Source: Lujinxingia sediminis (lineage in GTDB: Bacteria > Myxococcota_A > Bradymonadia > Bradymonadales > Bradymonadaceae). From it: 64,000 nt of DNA. Shown here piece by piece: positions 52,601-58,516 of the stretch. The translations under genes were made by a program, and so were the position numbers. Where the stretch lies: the NCBI RefSeq assembly GCF_004005565.1, contig NZ_SADD01000005.1, positions 1 to 64,000 of the forward strand, given 5' to 3'. A model generated the notes under the pieces. It did no database searches. It saw nothing but the letters and a program-made list of their open reading frames with translations, and was not told where the DNA came from. Position 1 is the first letter of the stretch. Every line of letters starts with the position of its first letter.

Positions 52601-53291
52601 CGTTGACGATGTCGCGGTTGGGGAAGGTCAGCGAGGCCTGGGCGTTGTTCACAAGCTCGGCCTCCACTTTGACGTGGCGCGCGCCCGGCTCAAGGATGTA
52701 GCGGGTGGTGAACCCGACCAGGGGCACCCCGTCGGACGTGGGGATCTCTCCACGCAGGGCATCGGCCAGATCGGCCTCATAGGCGTTGACCATGGCCTGG
52801 TTGAAGAAGCGCAGCATGGTGACAAACTCCCCGCCACGCCCGCGCACCTCGATGATCGCCGCCTCGCCATTGGAGCCGTCGTTGACGACCACGATTGCTT
52901 CGGGGTCGACGACCTCCAAAAAGAAAGCCGGGAAGAGCTCACCGAACGCGTCGCGCCCGCCACCGCCGAGGGGATCGCCCTGGGCTTCGGGGCGCTTGAG
53001 GTCAGCGTCGATAAGCGATCCCCCAAAAATCCCGGAGCCGCGGTTGAAGGTGCGATCCTGGATGACCAGGCGGACCTGGTCGTTCTCCAGGATCCAGTCG
53101 CCGACTTCGCCCAGGGCGGTGGGTCCGCCGATGAGCTGGGTGCGGTGGGTGATGCGCTCGGCGCTGGCGTAGGGGGCGGGCCCCTCGTCTTCGCAGCCGC
53201 TTAAGGCGAAGCCTGCGGCGATGATGGCGAGGGTCGCCAGCGCGCGGAGCGCGCCGGCGTTGCGAGTGCGGGTGGGGTGGGTCGACAGCAT
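49674..53291 (-). CDS. CehA/McbA-like PHP metallohydrolase lipoprotein
   Basis: A 1205-aa lipoprotein (lipobox LSGC). The N-terminal ~420 residues are an uncharacterised beta-rich domain containing a Cys-rich insert (CAEIEANCQSGDCQELGQQC). A carboxypeptidase-regulatory-like module follows (VRVEGRVFDAFSGEPAGEHA). The PHP domain begins with GDFHMHAQGS (His667, His669), continuing ATDHNF, GLELTT, VNHPR and GNSDSH. CehA-type proteins hydrolyse esters; the natural substrate is unknown. A late FFYV-like strand domain ends in HEHHTP and HWGHGH, His-rich and possibly metal-binding. Coupled to the EF-hand gene. Confidence 0.85.
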   Translation of the reverse strand: MLSTHPTRTRNAGALRALATLAIIAAGFALSGCEDEGPAPYASAERITHRTQLIGGPTALGEVGDWILENDQVRLVIQDRTFNRGSGIFGGSLIDADLKRPEAQGDPLGGGGRDAFGELFPAFFLEVVDPEAIVVVNDGSNGEAAIIEVRGRGGEFVTMLRFFNQAMVNAYEADLADALRGEIPTSDGVPLVGFTTRYILEPGARHVKVEAELVNNAQASLTFPNRDIVNALGAFLPDINFNGFTVPTGMVLGMGALNSIFLPEMGFDLRFGLEEVYQRPIDLPAFPGHITDLVATASERGVSYGFASAAAPESNFVFNKNEAYGGQTDPYDMLFLFYASGFGGVFTHELPTRLAPSFCDPERPAAQVCAEIEANCQSGDCQELGQQCLERYDTCVAQRAEFPDRFKFTNYFILGDGDVASLRDELYRIRQEDTVRVEGRVFDAFSGEPAGEHAQVFIYEGIEGAASLEAACTPTESARPRIFNQVFTNEAGYFQLSLPAGRYCHRVRASGETSGFKSFEVGSKPLNLRAEAPSSGRVELVVVDQSGSPVPAKLTIVGEYAPQPGQTTRDFLFDLEVGEAWRTSEFANYEEGDTAPRRYIEGITFAGADGRAHINLRPGNYTAYVSRGTEYSLFSQAIEVTTGGIARVQATIEHQMKVEGYLNGDFHMHAQGSIDSGLDYNERVISVAAEGVDVVVATDHNFISDYMPYIYRNNLQPFLRSIVGLELTTFEAGHFNAFPLRQDITSMNRGSMAWQDVPPQQIFDALRELGSLGPDRTIVQVNHPRDSLLGYFNQHYVNALTGVADLPVNTAEGTDKIIATVSSPNGPAFVRRNDDGTYESTFSDDFDAIEIYNGKRVHLLRHYRMPVDKVDLPQEIVDQLTEEQYEALPDEAGVILCDGDEVAYPGGLDDWYTFLNTRRPDGTYRRYTATGNSDSHSAASAGDPEPGYPRNYFYVGHNDAQAMTPDQLVDALQNHNNVVTNGPFIAMSVGGKPLGSTVTSTTGEITLDLQAHAADWVGVERFEIVANGEVVYQGTIELGEEGSWSDSVTLELDGDTWFVMEASGDTNLFPVVMPEEIPQVDFEAALGSLAGSFGFGGAVEGLSPTETGEVRPLAFTNPIWVIDDRSGEGRTEFEPPNPAPSRCVDGTFEAAQMAGALRDYVPFGERRLDAKSVPLHLHEHHTPIDRTQGDLRDVRLIFEHWGHGH

Positions 53292-53324
53292 GTTCAGATC
53301 ACCGGGAATGGGGGAGGGCGCGTC

Positions 53325-54809
53325 TTACCAGCTGAGCTGAAGGAGCAGGTCGAGGCGGTCGTTGTCGAGGCGGCGCGCGTCCTGCTCGGTGGTCAGGGTG
53401 TAGTTGGCCAGCACGCGCACCGGGTAGGTGGGCGCGTTATAGTTCAGGCCGATGGTGTGGTAGGTCAGCGCGTCGTTCTCAAAGATCACACTGGACTCGC
53501 CGCCGTAGCTGCTTGACGGGTCGTAGCTGGCCAGACGGTAGGCCGGCTGCAGGCCGAAGGGGGCCTGGTAGGCGAGCTGCACGGAGTAGCCCAGCGCGCT
53601 GAGCTCCGGGTCATCTGGGAGGTCGGGGGAGTCCACACTGGAGGCCACGACGTTGGCCAGCAGCGAGGCTCCGAAGAGGTTGACCTGCAGGTCGGCCGTC
53701 CAGCCCTGACGGACGCGGTCGACGCGGTTGGGCTCCTCGCCGAAGGTGTCATCGTTGTAGAAGACGGCGCTCCCAAGCGCGATCTCATCGCCCCAGTGCA
53801 GCATCAGCCGCCCGAAGTAGGCCAGGCGATCGTTGGCGTTGAGCGAGGCGTTGGGGCCGTTGCCATTGGTGGCGGCCAGCGCGTAGCTGATGCCGGGGCC
53901 CTGATCCTCTTCGCCGCCGAAGAAGTAATCGCCGCGCAGCTGCACGCCGACCTGGCGGCCGGCCGAGAGGCCGTCGACGTTATACCCCTCCACGTTCTGC
54001 ACGCCGCGGTTGGCCACCGATCGGTGCACGAAGAGCAGGTTGCCCGTCGAGATCAGATCCTCGACATCGAAGGGGGCTTTGAACTGGCCGACGTTGATCT
54101 CCAGAAACTCAAAGGGCGCATAATAGGCGTAGACGTCGGTCATGCGCAGCGCGAGTGCTTCGACCGGGGAATCCTGCCGGGTGCGGACCAGGCGGCTTCC
54201 GGCGTCGAACTGGAAGACAAAGCCCAGGCCGTTATCCATCTGCCCGGTGGTGGTCAGGCGAGCGTCGGCCATGGTGAAGCCGTCGTTACGGCCGATGAGC
54301 GCGACGTTGGGATCGTTGCCAATGGCGGTGTAGCCGGCGCGGATGTAACCGCCCAGACTCAGTGTCCAGGGGCCGGCGAAGGAGTCATCATTTCCGGCGA
54401 TGACCACGCCGCCCGCAGGGGCCCGAGCAGGGGAGAGCGCCACGGTGCCCACCGGGGGCTCCTCGGGGCTGAGCTCGTCTTTGACCTCTTCATCGCTGAG
54501 ATCGACCTGCTGGGTCTTGAGGATCGTGACCTGGTGCTTCTCGCGATCCTCCGTCGGGTCCACACGTTCGCCGGGCATCACGTCGCGGCGCGCCTCGTCC
54601 TCGGCGGCCTGCTGGGCCTGGCCGACGGCCTCATCGGGCGTGGGGTCGTCCGAAACGGCTTCGGGATCGCCCTCTCGCACGTCGGGCGAGTTGAGGTCGT
54701 CGATCACGCGCTCGTCGGGGCTATCGGGCTCCTGGGCCCACACGTCGGTTGCAGTGAGGAGGGAGAGCGCGACGATGGCCATCGCCGCCCTGGACTTCAT
54801 ACGCACCAT
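53325..54809 (-). CDS. Outer-membrane porin, OprO/OprP-like
   Basis: A 494-aa protein with signal peptide (AIVALSLLTATDVWAQ), an acidic coiled periplasmic N-terminal segment (~25-130), and a beta-barrel starting WTLSLGGYIRAGYTAIG, with VGQFKAPFDVEDL and ending DRLDLLLQLSW. The terminal aromatic suits outer-membrane insertion. Belongs to the same broad family as the porin at 12664 but has the extra acidic N-terminal region. It lies 33 nt upstream of the CehA-like gene, probably in one operon. ATG at 54800 is an alternative start. Confidence 0.8.
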   Translation of the reverse strand: MVRMKSRAAMAIVALSLLTATDVWAQEPDSPDERVIDDLNSPDVREGDPEAVSDDPTPDEAVGQAQQAAEDEARRDVMPGERVDPTEDREKHQVTILKTQQVDLSDEEVKDELSPEEPPVGTVALSPARAPAGGVVIAGNDDSFAGPWTLSLGGYIRAGYTAIGNDPNVALIGRNDGFTMADARLTTTGQMDNGLGFVFQFDAGSRLVRTRQDSPVEALALRMTDVYAYYAPFEFLEINVGQFKAPFDVEDLISTGNLLFVHRSVANRGVQNVEGYNVDGLSAGRQVGVQLRGDYFFGGEEDQGPGISYALAATNGNGPNASLNANDRLAYFGRLMLHWGDEIALGSAVFYNDDTFGEEPNRVDRVRQGWTADLQVNLFGASLLANVVASSVDSPDLPDDPELSALGYSVQLAYQAPFGLQPAYRLASYDPSSSYGGESSVIFENDALTYHTIGLNYNAPTYPVRVLANYTLTTEQDARRLDNDRLDLLLQLSW

Positions 54810-55113
54810 GATCAGGGCCTCTGCACAATCAATAGAAGGGAATCACATCGCGCCACGCGCGCTATCTGAGATGGCGGCCGCGTTCCTATGAGATTCGGAG
54901 AGTCGCTGCGGGCGCGCCGGGCTGGAGAAACCGCATCAGATGTACACCACGCCAAAATGAGCGTCCAGCCACCGGATCTCCTGCCGAAGCAGCGCCGGGC
55001 GTCGATCCGTGGCCTCTGCCTGGCCAACGCGTCGCGGAGAAGGAATGCCGGGGCATTAATAGGAGCGAGAGCGGCCCTCAGAGAGCGATGTGCAAAATTT
55101 TTAAAAAAGCATC

Positions 55114-55141
55114 TTGACGGAATCTCTGTTCCGAGTATTCT
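55114..55141 (+). promoter_or_regulatory. Promoter of tRNA-Ser(TGA)
   Basis: TTGACG (55114-55119), a 16-nt spacer and TATTCT (55136-55141) lie 45 nt before the tRNA 5' end. The region 54810-55113 upstream shows no gene. Confidence 0.6.
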
Positions 55142-55185
55142 CCCGACTCCCTGACGAGGCCCAGCCCGAAAGGGGGCCGGCTCCA

Positions 55186-55268
55186 GGAGGAGTGGCCGAG
55201 CGGTTGAAGGCACCGGTCTTGAAAACCGGCAAGCGCAAGCTTCGTGGGTTCGAATCCCACCTCCTCCG
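55186..55268 (+). tRNA. tRNA-Ser(TGA)
   Basis: Acceptor stem GGAGGAG pairs with CTCCTCC. The anticodon arm is CCGGT-CTTGAAA-ACCGG with anticodon TGA, the long variable arm is AAGC-GCAA-GCTT and the T-arm GTGGG-TTCGAAT-CCCAC. Discriminator G. CCA is not encoded. Confidence 0.95.
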
Positions 55269-55329
55269 CTCTAAAAAAGAAAGATCCTGCTTGCAGGAAG
55301 TTGTTTGATAAGTGAATAAGATTGAGTGC

Positions 55330-55419
55330 GGAGAGGTGGCCGAGTGGCTGAAGGCGCTCCCCTGCTAAGGGAGTATACGGCTTAAAACCGTATCGAGGGT
55401 TCGAATCCCTTCCTCTCCT
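55330..55419 (+). tRNA. tRNA-Ser(GCT)
   Basis: Acceptor GGAGAGG pairs with CCTCTCC. The anticodon arm CTCCC-CTGCTAA-GGGAG has anticodon GCT, and the long variable arm is TACGG-CTTAAAA-CCGTA. The base after the acceptor stem is T, where bacterial serine tRNAs usually have G. CCA not encoded. Confidence 0.93.
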
Positions 55420-55516
55420 TTTCGACTTAAGTCTGTGCTGGCACAGGACATCAAAAGTAACTGACGATGACCGCTTCACCGCCTCGCAGAAAAAATAAAA
55501 AAAGTCGAAAAAGAGC

Positions 55517-55545
55517 TTGCAAGACCGAAAAGGCGGTGTTAATAA
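55517..55545 (+). promoter_or_regulatory. Promoter of tRNA-Arg(ACG)
   Basis: TTGCAA (55517-55522), 17-nt spacer, TAATAA (55540-55545), 50 nt before the tRNA. Confidence 0.6.
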
Positions 55546-55594
55546 AATGACCACGCCGGGCGGTACAGAAACACCGGCAGCAAGCACATAGCAC

Positions 55595-55668
55595 GCACCT
55601 GTAGCTCAACTGGATAGAGCAATGGTCTACGGAACCATAGGTTGGAGGTTCGAACCCTTCCAGGTGCA
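55595..55668 (+). tRNA. tRNA-Arg(ACG)
   Basis: Acceptor GCACCTG pairs with CAGGTGC; anticodon arm ATGGT-CTACGGA-ACCAT with anticodon ACG; discriminator A. A34 of this tRNA is the substrate of TadA, encoded 223 nt downstream. Confidence 0.95.
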
Positions 55669-55672
55669 CTTT

Positions 55673-55709
55673 GAAACGCTCTTAGTTCCTAAGAGCGTTT
55701 CTTTGTTTT
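55673..55709 (+). terminator. Terminator after tRNA-Arg(ACG)
   Basis: A perfect 13-bp stem GAAACGCTCTTAG / CTAAGAGCGTTTC with a TTC loop and TTTGTTTT. Confidence 0.93.
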
Positions 55710-55727
55710 CGGAGTGCGGCACCGCAA

Positions 55728-55847
55728 GTCAACGTTGACGCCATGTCTGCTGCATCGAGAGCAAACTGAGCTGTGTTGTAAATCCTCGACGATGCTAAAG
55801 CATCGCCTGCGGTTTACGCCTTGCTCAGTTCGCTCTCGATATCGCAT
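55728..55847. repeat. Dispersed intergenic hairpin repeat, copy B
   Basis: A 120-bp element colinear with copy A (4987-5108). The outer arms ATCGAGAGCAAACTGAGC and GCTCAGTTCGCTCTCGAT pair over 18 nt with one mismatch; the inner part (GTAAATCCTCGACGATGC ... GCATCGCCTGCGGTTTAC) pairs imperfectly. It sits between tRNA-Arg and tadA. Confidence 0.75.
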
Positions 55848-55890
55848 CCAAAGGCGGCACCATTGTCTCACGGCGCCATAGGGTCTTACA

Positions 55891-56403
55891 TTGGCACGAA
55901 AGAAAGTCGACAACATCTTTATGATGCAAGCTCTGGAAGAAGCGGAGCGCGCACAGGCTGAGGGCGAAGTCCCGGTCGGTGCAGTCGTCGTTCATAAAGG
56001 CCAGGTCATCGCTCGCGGCTTTAACCGGCGCGAGAGCTGGCAAGACCCCACAGCCCACGCGGAATTGATTGCGGTGCGACGCGCCGCAGAAGCCCTGGGC
56101 AGTTGGAGACTCCATGAATGTACGGTCTATGTCACTCTGGAGCCCTGTCCGATGTGCGCGGGAATGTTAGTTAACGCGCGTGTAGGTCGGGTGGTCTTTG
56201 GAGCGCGAGACCCGAAAGCCGGCGCGATGCGCTCGTTGTTTGCGATGGGTGAAGATCCTCGATTGAATCATCGGATTGAGGTCAAAGAAGGTGTCCTGTC
56301 AGCAGCCTGCGGGCGAGTTTTAAGTGAGTTTTTCCGCACGATTCGCGAGAAACGTAACGCGGCGGTAATAAAAGATGATTCATCAACACAAGAATCATCT
56401 TAA
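55891..56403 (+). CDS. tadA: tRNA-specific adenosine deaminase
   Basis: A 170-aa cytidine-deaminase-fold enzyme converting A34 to inosine in tRNA-Arg(ACG). Zinc ligands and proton shuttle are intact: TAHAE (His56, Glu58) and PCPMC (Cys86, Cys89). GEVPVGAVVV and VVFGARDPKAGA are TadA signatures. The start is a TTG (55891), which gives the normal TadA N-terminus; the next in-frame ATG at 55921 would trim 10 residues. Flanked by serine tRNAs, the tRNA-Arg substrate and SRP RNA, an arrangement common near tadA. Confidence 0.95.
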   Translation: MARKKVDNIFMMQALEEAERAQAEGEVPVGAVVVHKGQVIARGFNRRESWQDPTAHAELIAVRRAAEALGSWRLHECTVYVTLEPCPMCAGMLVNARVGRVVFGARDPKAGAMRSLFAMGEDPRLNHRIEVKEGVLSAACGRVLSEFFRTIREKRNAAVIKDDSSTQESS

Positions 56404-56407
56404 GTGC

Positions 56408-56494
56408 GGAGGGGTGGCCGAGTGGTCGAAGGCGCTTGATTCGAAATCAAGTGTACCTTCACGGGTACCGTGGGTTCGAATCCCACCCCCTCCG
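56408..56494 (+). tRNA. tRNA-Ser(CGA)
   Basis: Acceptor GGAGGGG pairs with CCCCTCC; anticodon arm CTTGA-TTCGAAA-TCAAG with anticodon CGA; long variable arm (GTACC-TTCAC-GGGTAC); T-arm GTGGG-TTCGAAT-CCCAC; discriminator G. It starts 4 nt after the tadA stop, so the two may be co-transcribed. Confidence 0.95.
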
Positions 56495-56534
56495 TTTGTA
56501 CGCTCTTAAAGATCTCGCAGGTTGAGATCTTTCT

Positions 56535-56621
56535 GGAGAGGTGGCCGAGTGGCTGAAGGCGCACGCTTGGAAAGCGTGTATACGTTTACGCGTATCGAGG
56601 GTTCGAATCCCTCTCTCTCCG
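56535..56621 (+). tRNA. tRNA-Ser(GGA)
   Basis: Acceptor GGAGAGG pairs with TCTCTCC (one G-T pair); anticodon arm CACGC-TTGGAAA-GCGTG with anticodon GGA; long variable arm; discriminator G. An AAAGATCTC / GAGATCTTT hairpin (56508-56532) fills the gap before it. Confidence 0.95.
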
Positions 56622-56670
56622 CTCGACACAGGTGGCCGGTTGACGGTTTGCCTGATGCCCCGCTAGGGTG

Positions 56671-56789
56671 GGGCTGTTCGACCCCTGAGCGGCCAGTGCG
56701 ACCGCTGGCCTGGCACCCCGTCAGGTCCGGGAGGAAGCAGCGGACCAGGTTCAGGGTGTGCGCTGGCCGCTTGAGGGTCGAGCAGTTCG
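56671..56789 (+). ncRNA. ffs: 4.5S / small SRP RNA
   Basis: Contains the universal SRP motif GTCAGGTCCGGGAGGAAGCA, the Ffh-binding symmetric loop and tetraloop region. The ends pair extensively (GGGCTGTTCGACCCCTGAGC with the complementary 3' side), giving the single long hairpin of bacterial small SRP RNA. It guides co-translational membrane targeting with Ffh. A terminator follows. Confidence 0.95.
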
Positions 56790-56801
56790 CAAAGAATAAA
56801 G

Positions 56802-56845
56802 AATCCCGCGACATCTCGTTTGAGGTGTCGCGGGATTTTTTTTGG
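56802..56845 (+). terminator. Terminator after SRP RNA
   Basis: A 16-bp stem (AATCCCGCGACATCTC and complement with one G-T pair), GTTT loop and an eight-base T-run. Confidence 0.95.
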
Positions 56846-56904
56846 TTCAAAATTCGGCGTGTTTCGGCCTCGTGACGCTTGTCGGCGAGTTCGATTGACC
56901 CGGT

Positions 56905-57113
56905 ACACGTCCCGGTGCTAACAGGGCCGGGCTCGACGCGGCAGGAAGCTGGTGTGACACCAGCGCTGCCCCCGCAACTGTGATCGGTGATGAGCGCGTA
57001 AGCACGCCCGGCCTGGATAGGCCGGCGCAGCTAAACCCACTGAGGCTTCTTAACGCTTCGGGAAGGGCACGCGTAAAGAAGATCCGAGAGCCAGGATATT
57101 GCTGCGTGGAGAA
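56905..57113 (+). promoter_or_regulatory. Cobalamin (adenosylcobalamin-class) riboswitch
   Basis: Characteristic elements occur in order: GTGCTAACAGGG, GCAGGAAGCTGGTGTGACAC followed by CAGCGCTGCCCCCGCAACTG (the conserved core), then CCCACTGAGG (variant of GCCACTG), a peripheral stem, and GAGCCAGGATA (B12 box end). It precedes two overlapping lipoprotein genes by 164 nt. The likely expression platform includes GGCCTGAAGGCC and G-rich sequence near 57200, with no clear T-run, so control may be translational. Confidence 0.93.
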
Positions 57114-57276
57114 TTACCCCCAATCGCTTCGGGAAGGCAGCGAGAGGAACGCAGCAGATCCGGCGCGCGCGCGTCGATCCTCGATGTCGTTGGCCTGAAG
57201 GCCGGGGCGTTGAGTCGGGGTTGTCCCGCTGCCGACCTTCGATCGCCATCCGGAGCATGCTGTGATGGAGATCGAG

Positions 57277-57744
57277 ATGAAGACGCTTAAAAGTCGGGCG
57301 GATTTGATGGCGCTGGTGCTGGCGGCGAGCCTGTCCTTTATGGGCTGTGGCGAGACCGACGAGCCGGCCGACTGCGAGGGCACCAACTGCGAGGTGCCCG
57401 ATGATCAGCAGGAAGGCATTGAGGTGGCCGGCGAGTGGGCGACGAACTTCGGCGGTCAGGAGACGATCACCGAGGAGGTCTGGGGCCCGATGCTTCTGAC
57501 CGAGTACGACAACACCGAGCGCGTGGCGATCACCCAGAACGCCCCTGACGCCGAATACGGCCCCAACACCTACAATGTGATCGTGTGGACTGAGCTGGTC
57601 GATGACTCGTTCTACTACTGCATGGCGGCCTTCGATCAGCAGACGGTCGAAGAGGCCCGCGCGATCGAGGCTGACGCTGACGCCAGCGATCCGGAAAACG
57701 GCGGCTGCGGCGGCTTCTCCTGGACGAAGATGACGCGCCTATGA
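57277..57744 (+). CDS. Cobalamin-riboswitch-controlled lipoprotein 1
   Basis: A 155-aa lipoprotein (lipobox FMGC). The mature part is acidic with a Cys pair (CEGTNCEVPDD) and the beta-rich segment VAGEWATNFGGQETITEEVW, resembling a lipocalin-like entry strand. GGAG lies 6 nt before ATG 57277; upstream in-frame starts at 57262 and 57265 are weaker. First gene downstream of the B12 riboswitch, overlapping the next by 4 nt. Inferred role: cobalamin capture or storage at the surface. No family recognised. Confidence 0.75.
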   Translation: MKTLKSRADLMALVLAASLSFMGCGETDEPADCEGTNCEVPDDQQEGIEVAGEWATNFGGQETITEEVWGPMLLTEYDNTERVAITQNAPDAEYGPNTYNVIVWTELVDDSFYYCMAAFDQQTVEEARAIEADADASDPENGGCGGFSWTKMTRL

Positions 57745-58415
57745 TGAAGCGAATCCATCATGGTCTGCTCGCTGCCATGCTCGTCACCGCCGGGGGGGCG
57801 GTGGGCTGTGGCGAGGCGGTCCCGCCGGTAGATGCTGCACCCTGGTGGGAGGGGCTCCCTTACGCCAGTGAGATGGTTTCGTTTACGCCGGGTGAAGGTG
57901 CCGGCTATGGCGAACAGGCGTTGCCCGACGTGGTGCTGGGGCCGCCGCAGGGCAAAGGAGAGCTCGCGGCGTCGCTCGATGTCTTGAGCCTTGGAGATGG
58001 TGGGGAGATCGTGCTGGGCTTTGGCGATCGCGTCATCGTCGACGGTCCCGGTGCGGACTTCGTGGTCTTTGAAAACCCTTTTTACGCCGATGGCGATCCC
58101 GAGCAGGTTTTTGCCGAGCTGGGCGAAGTCTCGGTGAGCGAAGACGGGGAGACATGGGTGCATTTTGCCTGCGACTCTACCCCGGACGATGCTCCCCCTT
58201 ATACGGGGTGCGCCGGCTGGACGCCGACGCAGGAGTACGACGCGTTGGAGCATCCGACGCTCTCGCTTGAGCTCACCGGCGGCGATGGTTTTGACCTGGC
58301 GGACGTGGGTCTAAGCCGGGCGCGTTACGTGCGCATTCGGGACCTCTGGGGCGTGGGTGCCACTCCCAGCCAGGGTTTTGATCTGGACGCGGTGGGCATT
58401 CTCAACGCTGAGTAA
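57741..58415 (+). CDS. Cobalamin-riboswitch-controlled lipoprotein 2
   Basis: A 224-aa lipoprotein (lipobox AVGC). Mature motifs are LPDVVLGPPQGKG, LGDGGEIVLGFGDRVIVDGP, GADFVVFENPF and YVRIRDLWG, a jelly-roll-like cell-surface domain. I recall similar surface proteins near cobalamin transport genes in other phyla, but that needs a search. It starts within the stop of lipoprotein 1 (ATGA), so both respond to the riboswitch. No TonB receptor follows; a terminator does. Confidence 0.8.
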   Translation: MMKRIHHGLLAAMLVTAGGAVGCGEAVPPVDAAPWWEGLPYASEMVSFTPGEGAGYGEQALPDVVLGPPQGKGELAASLDVLSLGDGGEIVLGFGDRVIVDGPGADFVVFENPFYADGDPEQVFAELGEVSVSEDGETWVHFACDSTPDDAPPYTGCAGWTPTQEYDALEHPTLSLELTGGDGFDLADVGLSRARYVRIRDLWGVGATPSQGFDLDAVGILNAE

Positions 58416-58436
58416 GTTCTTGTAATGATTGAAAAA

Positions 58437-58476
58437 AAAGGCCGCGCCTCCCGAGGGGGGCGCGGCCTTTTTTGGG
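58437..58476. terminator. Bidirectional terminator
   Basis: Stem AAAAAAGGCCGCGCC with its complement GGGCGCGGCCTTTTTT, between the convergent lipoprotein 2 and thrS genes. Confidence 0.93.
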
Positions 58477-58516
58477 GTTCAGACCTCAGCAGATCGCGTT
58501 GTCCATCGGGACACCA

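Noticed and set aside
51453-53204. 583-aa plus-strand frame antisense to the CehA-like gene
   Set aside because: Low-complexity Gly/Ala/Asp product; the minus strand carries PHP motifs.
54888-55154. 88-aa frame before the tRNA cluster
   Set aside because: It overlaps the tRNA promoter, has no ribosome site and resembles no family.
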